DNA of 46,531 bases from Gammaproteobacteria bacterium (GTDB lineage: Bacteria > Pseudomonadota > Gammaproteobacteria > Steroidobacterales > Woeseiaceae), in contig JAOUHU010000019.1 in the NCBI GenBank assembly GCA_029884455.1, positions 1-46,531 on the forward strand, in the 5' to 3' direction. Below, piece by piece: positions 26,850 to 37,795 of the stretch. The position numbers were made by a program, and so were the translations under genes. The notes below the pieces were generated by a model. It made no database searches. It saw nothing but the letters and a program-made list of their open reading frames with translations, and was not told the origin of the DNA. The first letter of the stretch is position 1. Each line of letters begins with the position of its first letter.

Positions 26850-27310
26850 AGCTTTTTCTCGAGGATGAGGCGGCGACGCAGGCACTGGCGCGGCGACTGA
26901 AAGCCGCACTGCCGCCGGACTGCCGGGGCTTGACTATCCTGCTCGAGGGCGAACTGGGGGCTGGCAAGTCGACCTTGGCACGCGCGCTGATTCAGGCCCT
27001 GGGCCATACCGGCCCGGTACCGAGTCCGACGTATACCCTGGTGGAGCCGTATTCCTTGCCACGAGGATCAATATATCACATTGATTTATATAGAGTTTCT
27101 TCGGAAGAAGAGTTGGAGTTCCTGGGCTGGGGCGAGCTCGATGACGGTTTGCGGCTGGTGGAATGGCCGGACAGGGCGCCGGGATTGGGCGAGTCCGCAG
27201 ACCTGCGCATCGCGCTGGCCTACGAGCGCGACGGCCGGCAAGCCGAGCTCGTCGGCCTGAGCCCAAAAGGGCAGGAACTCCTCGAAGAGATGGCTGTTTC
27301 CCCGGTCTAG
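26846..27310 (+). CDS. tsaE: tRNA t6A biosynthesis ATPase TsaE
   Basis: A 154-residue P-loop ATPase needed for the threonylcarbamoyladenosine modification at tRNA position 37, working with TsaB and TsaD. Walker A is GELGAGKST (residues 35-43), and SPTYTLVEPY and IYHIDLYR are further family motifs. The ATG overlaps the nnr stop, matching the E. coli yjeF-yjeE order. The 116 bases after it hold candidate promoter elements for amiC. Confidence 0.96.
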   Translation: MKLFLEDEAATQALARRLKAALPPDCRGLTILLEGELGAGKSTLARALIQALGHTGPVPSPTYTLVEPYSLPRGSIYHIDLYRVSSEEELEFLGWGELDDGLRLVEWPDRAPGLGESADLRIALAYERDGRQAELVGLSPKGQELLEEMAVSPV

Positions 27311-27359
27311 CCCACACATTAACTTCGTGACTTATCTCTATAATATTGCAAGAAAAATA

Positions 27360-27387
27360 TTGGATTTTTGCAGCGAGGACGTATACT
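27360..27387 (+). promoter_or_regulatory. Candidate promoter for amiC
   Basis: TTGGAT (27360-27365) and TATACT (27382-27387) are 16 bases apart, 39 bases upstream of the amiC ATG. A second TATAAT at 27339-27344 has no clear -35. Which of them is used cannot be decided from sequence. Confidence 0.4.
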
Positions 27388-27426
27388 CACCCGACATAAT
27401 ACCGTCTGCCGGGACAAGCGCTGTCG

Positions 27427-28752
27427 ATGCACCTTAGCCGCCTTAAAATGTTGCCCCTGTTGCTGCTGTTGTTTGGCGTCGCGGCCACGGCCGGGACGAC
27501 GGTCGAGAACATACGGGTCTGGGCCGAGGGCGGCAAAACGCGGGTGGTGCTGGATCTCAGTGCCCCGGTTACGCACAGCATTTTCACCTTGCGCGGCCCG
27601 GATCGGCTGGTCATTGATCTTGAGGACGGCCGGCTCGCCGACAGCCTGCGCTCGATGCCAGGCGGTGTGGGCGCGGTGAAAAGTATTCGCAGCGGTGCTC
27701 GCGCCGACGGCAAGTTGCGAGTCGTGCTCGATTTGAACGAAGACGTACGCTCGCGCAGTTTCGCCGCGGGACCGAATCCGCAATACGGCGATCGCCTGGT
27801 GATCGATCTCGAGCGCAGCGGCAACCTGCAGACGGTGCGACGAGCCTCCGAGGCCTACAAGCCCGGTCGCGATATCGTTGTCGCCGTTGACGCCGGGCAT
27901 GGTGGCCATGACCCGGGTGCCATCGGACGCGGCAAGACGCGCGAGAAGGACGTCGCGCTCGCGGTGTCTCGCGAACTGGCAGCGCGCATCAATGCCGAGT
28001 CGGGAATGAAGGCAGTGCTGGTGCGCAACGCCGACTATTATGTGGATCATCGCAAGCGCATGGATATTGCGCACCAGGCCGGCGCCGACCTGTTTGTTTC
28101 CATTCATGCGGACGCTGTCACGGACCGACGCGCCAGCGGCGCCACCGTGTATGCCCTGTCGTTGAAAGGAGCGAGTGACGAAGAAGCGCGCCTGCTTGCT
28201 GAGCGCGAAAACAAGTCGGTTCAGATCGGCGGCGTTTCACTCGATGACAAGGACAAGGTACTGGCGTCAGTGTTGCTCGACTTGTCGCAGAATGCGGCGC
28301 TTAGCGCGAGCCTCGACGTTGGCGCAAAAGTTATCGGGGAGCTGTCGCACGTGGTGAATGTTCGTCGCAGGTCGGTGCAACAGGCGGGATTACTGGTACT
28401 GAAGTCGCCCGATATGCCATCAATCCTGGTTGAGACCGCCTACATCTCCAACCCGACCGAGGAACAGCTGCTCAAGGACAAGCGTTACCAGGTTAAACTT
28501 GCCGACGCCATTCTTGGCGGCGTGCGCAGCTATTTCTACGCCAACCCACCTCCGGATACGCAAATCGCCATGGAGATGCGCCGCGTGCCGACCGGCGAAG
28601 TTCGGCACAAAATCGCGCGTGGTGACACGATCTCCGAGCTTGCGGAACGCTACAACGTTAGCCCCGGGGCCATTCGCAGCGCGAACAAGCTCAGCAACGA
28701 CAACATTCGTGTTGGCCAGGTGCTGGCGATCCCGGTTTTCTCCGGCAGCTAG
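27427..28752 (+). CDS. amiC: N-acetylmuramoyl-L-alanine amidase, AmiB/AmiC type
   Basis: A 441-residue periplasmic amidase that splits peptidoglycan during cell separation. It has a signal peptide (1-22), an AMIN targeting domain (about 25-130), an amidase_3 catalytic domain (about 155-370) and a C-terminal LysM domain (about 393-437). Zinc and catalytic residues lie in VDAGHGGHDPGA, TREKDVAL, FVSIHADA and ILVETAYISN. The AMIN-amidase-LysM order and the place before mutL match E. coli AmiB; the name AmiC is equally used for such proteins in other genera. Activation by an EnvC- or NlpD-like factor is expected, but none is encoded here. Confidence 0.93.
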   Translation: MHLSRLKMLPLLLLLFGVAATAGTTVENIRVWAEGGKTRVVLDLSAPVTHSIFTLRGPDRLVIDLEDGRLADSLRSMPGGVGAVKSIRSGARADGKLRVVLDLNEDVRSRSFAAGPNPQYGDRLVIDLERSGNLQTVRRASEAYKPGRDIVVAVDAGHGGHDPGAIGRGKTREKDVALAVSRELAARINAESGMKAVLVRNADYYVDHRKRMDIAHQAGADLFVSIHADAVTDRRASGATVYALSLKGASDEEARLLAERENKSVQIGGVSLDDKDKVLASVLLDLSQNAALSASLDVGAKVIGELSHVVNVRRRSVQQAGLLVLKSPDMPSILVETAYISNPTEEQLLKDKRYQVKLADAILGGVRSYFYANPPPDTQIAMEMRRVPTGEVRHKIARGDTISELAERYNVSPGAIRSANKLSNDNIRVGQVLAIPVFSGS

Positions 28753-28825
28753 AAAACAGCAACAAGACTTTTCTCTGCCGTTTTGAAAAAATGGCCGGCC
28801 AACCTGTCCTACCGCGGTCCCCGGC

Positions 28826-30577
28826 GTGCCGATCCAGCAATTACCCAATCACCTGATAAACCAGATCGCGGCCGGCGAGGTTGTTGAGCGACCGGCATCC
28901 GTGGTCAAGGAGCTGCTTGAGAACAGCCTCGATGCGGGTGCCACCAGCGTGCAGGTCGACATCGTGGCGGGCGGGCAAAAGCTGATTCGAATTCGGGACT
29001 CCGGCAGCGGTATCCCGCAGCACGAGCTGGCGTTGGCCTTATCGCGGCACGCGACCAGCAAGATCAGCAGCCTGCAGGATCTCGAGTCGGTCGTGTCGCT
29101 GGGTTTTCGCGGCGAGGCACTGCCGAGCATCGCCTCGGTCGCAAGGTTGACGCTTTGTTCACGTGTGACCGGCGCCAGCAGCGCCTGGCAAATCGAAGTC
29201 GACGGCGGCAAACCTGGAACTACCCGACCGGCAGCGCATCCGGTTGGCACCACCGTCGAAGTGCATGATCTTTTCTATAACACGCCGGCACGGCGACGCT
29301 TTCTGAAGACCGAGCGCACCGAGTTTGAGCACATCGAAAAGTGGATCAAGCGGCTGGCACTGTCGCGACCCGATGTCGCATTTCAGGTAACCCACAACCG
29401 GCGCACGTTACTGCAGCTTGGGGCGGCCGCGACCGAGGCTGAACGGTTGGCGCGGCTTGGCAAGGTCCTTGGTACGCCGTTCGCGGACAATGTCGTACAC
29501 ATTGCCAGTGAAACCGACGGTATCGCACTGTCCGGCTGGTTGGGACTACCAACCTTTAATCGTAGTCAGCCCGACATGCAGTTCTGGTTCGTTAATGGCC
29601 GCAGCATCAGCGACAAAACTCTCTCGCATGCAGTGCGTCATGCCTATCGAGACGTGTTGTTTCACGGCCGATATCCCGCATACGTCCTCAGCCTGACGCT
29701 GGACCCTGCGACCGTGGATGCGAACGCGCATCCGGCCAAACATGAGGTACGGTTTCGTGACGCACGTCGTGTGTACGGTGTCGTATCGCAGGCGGTGGAG
29801 TTCGCCTTGCGCGAAACCCGCCCGGGTGGTCATGCGCAACCGCCAACATCTCTGTCACGACATGCAGCGCATACGAGTGGCACGTTTGCGCGGGGCGGAT
29901 TGGGTCTTACCGAGGTGCGCGAGACGCTGTCGGCTTACCAGGCCATGGCAGCGTCGATGCCGGGCAGCACACCGGCGTCCAGGTCGACGACGATGCCTGC
30001 GCTTGGTTTCGCGATTGCGCAAATAGCAGGTACCTACGTGCTGGCTGAAAACAACGACGGACTCATCGTGGTCGATATGCATGCGGCACACGAACGCATT
30101 CTGTACGAGAAGTTGAAAGCCGATTTTGACGACGGCTCAATTGTCCGCCAGCCGCTGCTGGTACCCGTTACAGTAGCGGTCTCGGCGAGCGAGGCCGAGC
30201 TTGTTGCGAACTCTGCCAGCGTATTCGAAAAAGTCGGCCTGTTGGTAGATCGCGCCGGGCCAACCAGCCTTGTGATACGCGAAGTGCCTGCGTTGTTGCG
30301 CGACTCCGATGCCGAAGCATTGTTGCGCGATGTATTGTCTGATTTCGCCGAAGCCGGGCAAAGCCATCGCGTCAAAGATAAGATGGACGAATTCCTGGCG
30401 ACGATGGCCTGCCATCACTCGGTGCGTGCGAACCGCCTGTTGTCGATCGATGAAATGAACGCGCTGCTGCGCGAGATGGAAGTCACGAAACGTGCTGATC
30501 AATGCAATCACGGGCGGCCAACCTGGACCGCGATCAGTATGGCCGACCTTGATCGGCTATTCTTGCGTGGTCGCTGA
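28826..30577 (+). CDS. mutL: DNA mismatch repair protein MutL (endonuclease type)
   Basis: A 583-residue MutL. The GHKL ATPase domain shows LENSLDAGA, RDSGSGIP and GFRGEALPSIASV. The C-terminal domain has DMHAAHERILYE, which fits the DQHA(X)2E(X)4E endonuclease motif with one substitution, plus ACHHSVRAN and CNHGRPT, the other metal-site motifs. E. coli MutL lacks these and relies on MutH. The start is a GTG at 28826 with a weak ribosome-binding site, and miaA follows nine bases after the stop. Confidence 0.95.
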   Translation: MPIQQLPNHLINQIAAGEVVERPASVVKELLENSLDAGATSVQVDIVAGGQKLIRIRDSGSGIPQHELALALSRHATSKISSLQDLESVVSLGFRGEALPSIASVARLTLCSRVTGASSAWQIEVDGGKPGTTRPAAHPVGTTVEVHDLFYNTPARRRFLKTERTEFEHIEKWIKRLALSRPDVAFQVTHNRRTLLQLGAAATEAERLARLGKVLGTPFADNVVHIASETDGIALSGWLGLPTFNRSQPDMQFWFVNGRSISDKTLSHAVRHAYRDVLFHGRYPAYVLSLTLDPATVDANAHPAKHEVRFRDARRVYGVVSQAVEFALRETRPGGHAQPPTSLSRHAAHTSGTFARGGLGLTEVRETLSAYQAMAASMPGSTPASRSTTMPALGFAIAQIAGTYVLAENNDGLIVVDMHAAHERILYEKLKADFDDGSIVRQPLLVPVTVAVSASEAELVANSASVFEKVGLLVDRAGPTSLVIREVPALLRDSDAEALLRDVLSDFAEAGQSHRVKDKMDEFLATMACHHSVRANRLLSIDEMNALLREMEVTKRADQCNHGRPTWTAISMADLDRLFLRGR

Positions 30578-30586
30578 AGCGTTGCC

Positions 30587-31540
30587 GTGACTAATTTCGC
30601 AGTCTGCCTGATGGGCCCGACCGCGGCGGGCAAAACGGATGTCGCTGTCGAACTCTGCAAGCGCTATCCATTCGATGTGGTCAGCGTCGATTCGGCGCTG
30701 GTCTATCGCGGTTTGGACATAGGCACCGCAAAACCCGACGCTGACGTCCTGCAGCGGACGCCGCATCGGCTGATCGACATACGCGATCCCGAGCAAAGAT
30801 ATTCCGCGGGGGATTTTGTGCGCGATGCGCGGCGCGAAATGCGCGCAATTGTCGAGGCGGGACGATGGCCACTTTTGGTGGGTGGCACCATGATGTATTT
30901 TCGTGCACTCACGCGCGGCCTGGCCAAACTGCCGCAGGGTGACTTCAAGGTGCGTGCCGCAATCGACGCAGAAGCACTTGCGCTTGGCTGGCCAGCGGTG
31001 CATGCGCGCCTGGCCAAGGCGGATCCGGTGGCGGCAAAACGGATCAACCCGAATGACAGTCAGCGCATCCAGCGAGCGCTGGAGGTGTTCGAGATAAGCG
31101 GCCGTTCCCTGACGGATTGGCAGCGTGACGCTGCTCCGACGCGCGCCGGTGGCGGCATTGAATTTGTCAAAGTCGCTTTGCAGATCCCGGAGCGCCAGCT
31201 GTTGCATAAACGTATCGAAAAGCGGCTCGAGAAGATGTTCCGCGGCGGATTTGTGGACGAAGTTGCCGCGCTCATGCGACGGCCAGGCCTGACTCCCGAT
31301 CTGCCATCAATGCGCGCCGTCGGTTATCGGCAGGTCTGGGCACATCTGGCGGGCCAATATTCAATACAGGAAGCGCAGTATCGTGCGCTGGTGGCGACAA
31401 GGCAGTTAGCGAAGCGGCAAATTACATGGCTTCGCAGCGAAACAGAAATATTCTCCTGCAACCCCCTTGAAGCGGCCTGCCTTGACGCAATATCGAGGTT
31501 TCTTGATGTTTCGCAGCGGATTAATGGCGGTAGTAACTGA
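30587..31540 (+). CDS. miaA: tRNA dimethylallyltransferase
   Basis: A 317-residue enzyme that transfers an isopentenyl group to A37 of tRNAs reading UNN codons. The P-loop is MGPTAAGKTDVA, and DSALVYRGLDIGTAKP and the RITWLR-like segment QITWLRSE near the C-terminus are typical of MiaA. The start is a GTG at 30587. Position between mutL and hfq matches the enterobacterial superoperon. Confidence 0.97.
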   Translation: MTNFAVCLMGPTAAGKTDVAVELCKRYPFDVVSVDSALVYRGLDIGTAKPDADVLQRTPHRLIDIRDPEQRYSAGDFVRDARREMRAIVEAGRWPLLVGGTMMYFRALTRGLAKLPQGDFKVRAAIDAEALALGWPAVHARLAKADPVAAKRINPNDSQRIQRALEVFEISGRSLTDWQRDAAPTRAGGGIEFVKVALQIPERQLLHKRIEKRLEKMFRGGFVDEVAALMRRPGLTPDLPSMRAVGYRQVWAHLAGQYSIQEAQYRALVATRQLAKRQITWLRSETEIFSCNPLEAACLDAISRFLDVSQRINGGSN

Positions 31541-31546
31541 CGGCTG

Positions 31547-31555
31547 TGGTAACAT
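31547..31555 (+). promoter_or_regulatory. Possible extended -10 promoter upstream of hfq
   Basis: TGGTAACAT (31547-31555) resembles an extended -10 element (TG-N-TAACAT), shortly after the miaA stop and about 90 bases before hfq. No -35 is evident. A small ACCGG-CGCCA-CCGGT stem lies between it and the ribosome-binding site. E. coli hfq also has internal promoters in this region. Confidence 0.3.
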
Positions 31556-31644
31556 TTTCGCACGCTTAGGCACGACTCACGAAAGGGCACCGGCGCCACC
31601 GGTCGCGAGCCGCAAGAACCTCAAAACAATAAGGAGACCCAAAC

Positions 31645-31887
31645 ATGGCTAAAGGGCAGACACTGCAGGATCCGTTCCTGAATATCCTGCGCAAGGAAAA
31701 GGTTCCGGTTTCGATATATCTCGTCAACGGCATCAAGTTGCAGGGCCAGGTGGATTCGTTTGACCAATTCGTCGTATTGCTGAAAAACAGCGTTAACCAG
31801 ATGGTCTACAAACACGCAATTTCAACGGTTGTGCCATCACGAAATGTACGACTGCCATTGCCGGACGACGAGGTAGGAGAAGAGTAA
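31645..31887 (+). CDS. hfq: RNA chaperone Hfq
   Basis: An 80-residue Sm-like protein forming hexamers that pair small RNAs with mRNAs. The N-terminus [19 protein letters not shown] and the Sm2 motif [10 protein letters not shown] are close to consensus. The tail after the Sm fold is only about 15 acidic residues, against about 35 in E. coli. A strong AAGGAGA ribosome-binding site lies eight bases before the ATG. hflX follows after four bases. Confidence 0.97.
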   Translation: MAKGQTLQDPFLNILRKEKVPVSIYLVNGIKLQGQVDSFDQFVVLLKNSVNQMVYKHAISTVVPSRNVRLPLPDDEVGEE

Positions 31888-31891
31888 ATCC

Positions 31892-33202
31892 TTGTTTGAG
31901 AGACCGCAAAGCGGCGAACGTGCAATTCTCGTCCATGCCGGCCTTGCCGGCGCACCCGACGCAGCAGAACGCGAAGAATTTGCTGAGCTCGCACGCTCAG
32001 CGGGCGCTGTCGTTGTCGGCGAGATAATCAGCGGTCGACAACGTCCTGACCCGCGAACTTTCATTGGCAAAGGCAAGCTGGCCGAATTACGCGAGGCGGT
32101 CGTTGCAAATGACGCAGAGCTGGTAATTTCGGCTGCGCCACTTAAACCCAGCCAGGAGCGCAATCTTGAAAGCGAACTTAGGTGTCGCGTGATTGACCGC
32201 GCTGGCCTGATTCTCGATATTTTTGCCCTGCGTGCTCGCAGCTTCGAGGGCCAGCTGCAGGTTGAACTCGCGCAATTGAAACATGTATCGACACGACTGG
32301 TCCGAGGCTGGACACACCTGGAGCGCCAGAAAGGTGGTATTGGCTTGCGTGGCCCGGGCGAAACGCAGCTCGAGTCCGATCGTCGTATCATTAATAACCG
32401 CATTCGGCAGTTGATGTCACGGCTCGAAGAAGTTGACGCGCGTCGCGCAATGAACCGGCAAAACCGGGTACGCGCCGAGGTTCCGACCGTTGCGTTGGTT
32501 GGATATACCAATGCCGGCAAGTCGACGTTGTTCAATGCGCTGACCGATGCCGGTGTCTATGTAAAAGATCAGTTATTCGCAACACTGGACCCTACAGTGC
32601 GCCAACTCGAATTGCCGGATGGCCGTGGTGTGGTGCTCGCAGACACGGTCGGATTCATTCGCGATCTGCCGCACGAGCTGATCGCCGCCTTCCGTTCGAC
32701 ATTGCAGGAAACACGTGAGGCGGACCTGATACTGCACGTGATCGACGCCAGCGATCCGCACCGATGGCAACGTATCCGCCAGGTAAATACCGTGTTGAAA
32801 CAGCTTGATGCGGACAAAGTGCCGCAAATACGGGTCTACAACAAGCTGGACAAGCTGGCACCCGGCTACCGCATTTCTGCCAGGCGCCCCAACGAAGGCC
32901 GCGCGGTGCGGATTTCGGCGAAGACCGCTGAGGGCTTACCGGAGTTGCTGCAGTCGGTGGCCACGCGTCTGCCGCGCAAGATCCAGCAGGCTGTGATGCA
33001 CCTGCAGCCGGCGCAGGGCCGGCAAAGAGCAAAACTTTTTGCCATGGGTGCTGTCCTCAGGGAGGAGGCGTGCGAAGATGGCGGCTGGAATATTGAATTG
33101 CGCATGGGCGAGCGGGACCTGCAGCGATTTTTGCAGCAGGAAAACCTCGTAAATTGTTTTTTGCAGCCGTTGCCTGAGTCGGCACCGGCTATTAACCATT
33201 GA
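31892..33202 (+). CDS. hflX: Ribosome-associated GTPase HflX
   Basis: A 436-residue GTPase that binds stalled or damaged 50S/70S ribosomes and can split them. The N-terminal HflX domain includes DPRTFIGKGKLAEL, and the G domain has GYTNAGKSTLFN (G1), DTVGFIRDLP (G3) and NKLD (G4). GLRGPGETQLESDRR is the HflX-specific linker. The start is a TTG at 31892, four bases after the hfq stop, where AGGAGAAGAG inside the hfq end acts as ribosome-binding site. Confidence 0.96.
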   Translation: MFERPQSGERAILVHAGLAGAPDAAEREEFAELARSAGAVVVGEIISGRQRPDPRTFIGKGKLAELREAVVANDAELVISAAPLKPSQERNLESELRCRVIDRAGLILDIFALRARSFEGQLQVELAQLKHVSTRLVRGWTHLERQKGGIGLRGPGETQLESDRRIINNRIRQLMSRLEEVDARRAMNRQNRVRAEVPTVALVGYTNAGKSTLFNALTDAGVYVKDQLFATLDPTVRQLELPDGRGVVLADTVGFIRDLPHELIAAFRSTLQETREADLILHVIDASDPHRWQRIRQVNTVLKQLDADKVPQIRVYNKLDKLAPGYRISARRPNEGRAVRISAKTAEGLPELLQSVATRLPRKIQQAVMHLQPAQGRQRAKLFAMGAVLREEACEDGGWNIELRMGERDLQRFLQQENLVNCFLQPLPESAPAINH

Positions 33203-33215
33203 GAAGCGTATAAAT

Positions 33216-34328
33216 ATGGCTTGGAACGACTCCGGAAATGGCAAGAATCCCTGGCACCGGGATGGCGGTGGGCCGACCGACCTGGATCAGATTGTGCAAA
33301 ACTGGCAGCGGCGACTTGGCAAGATGCTTGGTGGTGCTGGCGGTGCGCGCAGCAACAGCGGCGGCGGAGGCTGGGTACTCGCGGTCCTGCTGCTGATCGC
33401 GTGGTGTTTTACCGGGCTGTACCGGGTCGACCAGGCCGAACGCGGCGTGGTGCAGCGCTTTGGCGCCTACACGGTTACGACCTTGCCGGGCCTTCGCTGG
33501 CACCTGCCGTTTCCAATCGAGACGGTCGATGTTGTCAATATCGAGGAAGTCCGCGATTCCAAATTTCGCACCGAAATGCTGACCTCGGACGAAGCCTACG
33601 TATATATCGACATGACTGTGCAATATCGGCGCTCGGATCCGGTTAAATACCTGTTTGAAGTCGAGCAGCCGGAAACGATTCTCGGCGACGTGACCGAGAG
33701 TGCGCTGCGCGGCGTCGTCGGCACCAGTACATTGGAGCTCCTGATCGGCGAGCGACGTGAGCAGATCCCGGCGCGCACCATGGGCGAAGTACAGCAGACG
33801 CTGGAGGCCTATGGTGCGGGCATCACGGTGACGTCGATCAACCTGGAAAAAGTTGACTACCCGCCATCGGTGCAGGAAGCAGTTGACGACACGCAGAAAG
33901 CACTCAACGATGCGCGCCGCTACCAGCTGGAAGCTGAAACTTTCGCCAATGATATTGTGCCGCGGGCGCGCGGTACCAAAGAGCGCATCCTGCAGGATGC
34001 GGAAGCCTATCGTGACAAGGTTATTGCCGATGCCGAAGGCCAGTCGCAGCGTTTTCTGGCGTTGCTCGCCGAGTATCAGCGCGCGCCCCGGGTCACGCGC
34101 GATCGCCTCTATCTCGAGGCGATCGAAGAGGTCTATAGCAACTCAAACAAAATCCTGATCGATTCAGAGGGCAGCGGAAATCTTTTGTATCTGCCTATCG
34201 ACCAGCTGATTAACCAGTCTTCAAACCGGGCCGCGGCCACGGAAACCGGTCGCTCGGCGACTGCGCCGGTGACATCAGATTCGCAATCGGAGGCGGATAC
34301 CAGCCGCGAACGGAGGGAACGCCAATGA
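33216..34328 (+). CDS. hflK: FtsH modulator HflK
   Basis: A 370-residue SPFH/band-7 protein that, with HflC, forms a membrane cage around FtsH. It begins MAWNDSGNGKNPWHRDGGG, the glycine-rich opening of HflK, then has one membrane segment (about residues 49-68) followed by the SPFH domain and a long helical region. The C-terminal tail is polar and rich in Ser, Thr and charged residues. The stop overlaps the hflC ATG (ATGA). Confidence 0.96.
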   Translation: MAWNDSGNGKNPWHRDGGGPTDLDQIVQNWQRRLGKMLGGAGGARSNSGGGGWVLAVLLLIAWCFTGLYRVDQAERGVVQRFGAYTVTTLPGLRWHLPFPIETVDVVNIEEVRDSKFRTEMLTSDEAYVYIDMTVQYRRSDPVKYLFEVEQPETILGDVTESALRGVVGTSTLELLIGERREQIPARTMGEVQQTLEAYGAGITVTSINLEKVDYPPSVQEAVDDTQKALNDARRYQLEAETFANDIVPRARGTKERILQDAEAYRDKVIADAEGQSQRFLALLAEYQRAPRVTRDRLYLEAIEEVYSNSNKILIDSEGSGNLLYLPIDQLINQSSNRAAATETGRSATAPVTSDSQSEADTSRERRERQ

Positions 34329-35197
34329 ACGGCAGCCGCTTTGTAGTTGTCATTGTCCTGGGCCTGGGATTGCTGGTGTTTGGCTTGACAGCATTCACCG
34401 TGAATGAGCGCGAACTGGCAATCAAGCTGCAGGTGGGTGAAGTAGTGCGGGCGAATTACGAGCCGGGCATCCATTTCAAGATTCCGGTCTACCAGACGGT
34501 ACGCAAGTTCCCGGCGCGCATCCTTAAGATCGATGATGATCCGCAGCGAGTGTTTACGCTCGAGCGCACCGGCATGCAGGTCGATTTCTTCGTGCAATGG
34601 CGCATCGTCGACGAGGTTGCCTTCTACACATCGACGGGTGGCTCATTGTTCATGGCTGTGGATCGTCTGCGTGAAATTGTTCGCAACTCGGTGGTCACGG
34701 AATTCGGCAAGCGCACGGTACAGCAGGCGATTTCCGTCGAGCGCGAAGCGCTGATGCGCGACATGCTGGCGTCTGCGGCGGGAACCGCACAGGGTCTGGG
34801 CATTGAACTCGTGGATTTCCGGGTCAAGCAGGTCGAGTTTGTCGAGGAGGCGCGGAATTCTGTCTACAACCGCATGCGTGAGGAGCGTGCCCGCGTGGCG
34901 ACCGAAACGCGTGCGCAGGGTCGCGAACGAGAGTCCCTGATTCGCTCAACCGCTGAAAAGGATCGCACCATTATTCTCGCGGATGCCAACAAGGAAGGGC
35001 AGATCATTCGCGGTGAGGGCGATGCCAAAGCGGCGCAAATTTATGCGGACGCTTATAACAGAGACCCCGAGTTCTACGCGTTTTATCGCAGCATTGATGC
35101 CTATCGGAATTCCATGGGCAAAAGCGGCGATATCCTGGTGCTGGATCCGAACAGCGATTTCTTCCGCTATCTGAATGACGCGGATGGCTCTCGATAA
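34325..35197 (+). CDS. hflC: FtsH modulator HflC
   Basis: A 290-residue SPFH/band-7 partner of HflK. A single N-terminal membrane segment (about residues 5-25) is followed by FTVNERELAIKLQVGEVVR and the C-terminal ADANKEGQIIRGEGDAKAAQIYADAY block typical of HflC. Together the pair restrains FtsH proteolysis of membrane proteins. Confidence 0.96.
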   Translation: MNGSRFVVVIVLGLGLLVFGLTAFTVNERELAIKLQVGEVVRANYEPGIHFKIPVYQTVRKFPARILKIDDDPQRVFTLERTGMQVDFFVQWRIVDEVAFYTSTGGSLFMAVDRLREIVRNSVVTEFGKRTVQQAISVEREALMRDMLASAAGTAQGLGIELVDFRVKQVEFVEEARNSVYNRMREERARVATETRAQGRERESLIRSTAEKDRTIILADANKEGQIIRGEGDAKAAQIYADAYNRDPEFYAFYRSIDAYRNSMGKSGDILVLDPNSDFFRYLNDADGSR

Positions 35198-35217
35198 CAG
35201 CGGCGGACCGGACCAAA

Positions 35218-36715
<1,498 letters not shown>

Positions 36716-36716
<1 letters not shown>

Positions 36717-37795
36717 TGTCGGATTCGAGCCAGCCAAGTCGCAATTTGGTATTCAAGGCAGGGTTATCAGCGCTGCAGTCGATCCGCCGCGACGGTTTTG
36801 CAGCGGAGCGAATCGGTACGATCGCCGGCGCCTCCGGTGGCGCCAAGTGGCTGGTGTTGAGCCAGCTGGATCGTTATGTACTTGCGCACCTTGTTCCAAA
36901 GCTGGTCGGACCGGTACATCTGCTCGGATCCTCGATCGGTGCCTGGCGCTTCGCCTGTTACGCTCAGGCCGATCCGGTTGCGGCAATCGATCGATTCGAA
37001 CAGGCATACATCAGTCAAAGCTACAGCGACAAGCCGGATATGCACGAGATCAGCGCCAAAATGCGCGAGATCCTCGCGATCGTCATGCCGGACGGTGCTG
37101 CCGAGGAGATACTGTCGCACCCGGTATTCCGCACCCATGTCATGACGGTGCGCGCGCGGCACCTCGCCGCATCGGATAATCGCCTGTTGTTGGGCAGCGC
37201 ACTGATCGCAGCGGCGGCAATGAATGTGATCAGTCGCCGGACATTGGGCTGGTTTTTTGAACGTGCCTTATTTTTTGATGCACGCGACTTGCCGCCGTGT
37301 TTCGATGTTGCGGGCTTTCCACTGCAGAAGATCAGGATTCGCACGGGTAATATCAGGGACGCGATTACGGCTACCGGCGCAATTCCAATGGTCTTGTCCG
37401 GCGTGCCGGACATCGAAGGTGCAATGCCGGGCACCTACCGCGATGGCGGCGTAATTGATTACCATCTCGATGTGCCACTCAGCGACACCGGCAGACTCAC
37501 GCTATTCCTGCATTTTTTTGATCGTTTGGTGCCCGGGTGGTTCGATAAGAACTTGTCGTGGCGTCGTCCGGCACCTGAGAATGTCGAAAATACCATCCTG
37601 ATCAGTCCGTCGGCCGAATTTGTTGCGCGCCTGCCGCGCGGCAAAATTCCAGATCGAACCGACTTTGCAAGTTATGCGTCACTGGATCGAATTCGCGCCT
37701 GGCAAGAGGTGGTTACAGCATGTGCGGCACTGGTGGATGAATTGCACGAAGTGATTGAAACTGATCAGTTGGCAGCTCGCCTGCAACCGCTATAG
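36716..37795 (+). CDS. Patatin-like phospholipase
   Basis: A 359-residue patatin-family hydrolase. The oxyanion hole is in IAGASGGAKW, the nucleophile serine in GSSIGAWRF (GxSxG) and the catalytic Asp in YRDGGVIDYH (DGG). No signal peptide is seen, so it probably acts on lipids from the cytoplasmic side. The start is a GTG whose G is the last base of the purA TAG (TAGTG), so translation is likely coupled to purA, an unusual partner. Its stop directly abuts the stop of the convergent NERD-like gene. Confidence 0.85.

Noticed and set aside
27350-27372. AT-rich inverted repeat AAAAAT / ATTTTT after tsaE
   Set aside because: The stem has only six A-T pairs and overlaps candidate promoter elements of amiC. 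It is too weak to call a terminator.
28790-28800. TGGCCGGCCA palindrome before mutL
   Set aside because: It is short, common by chance in GC-rich DNA and has no T-run, so neither an operator nor a terminator can be supported.
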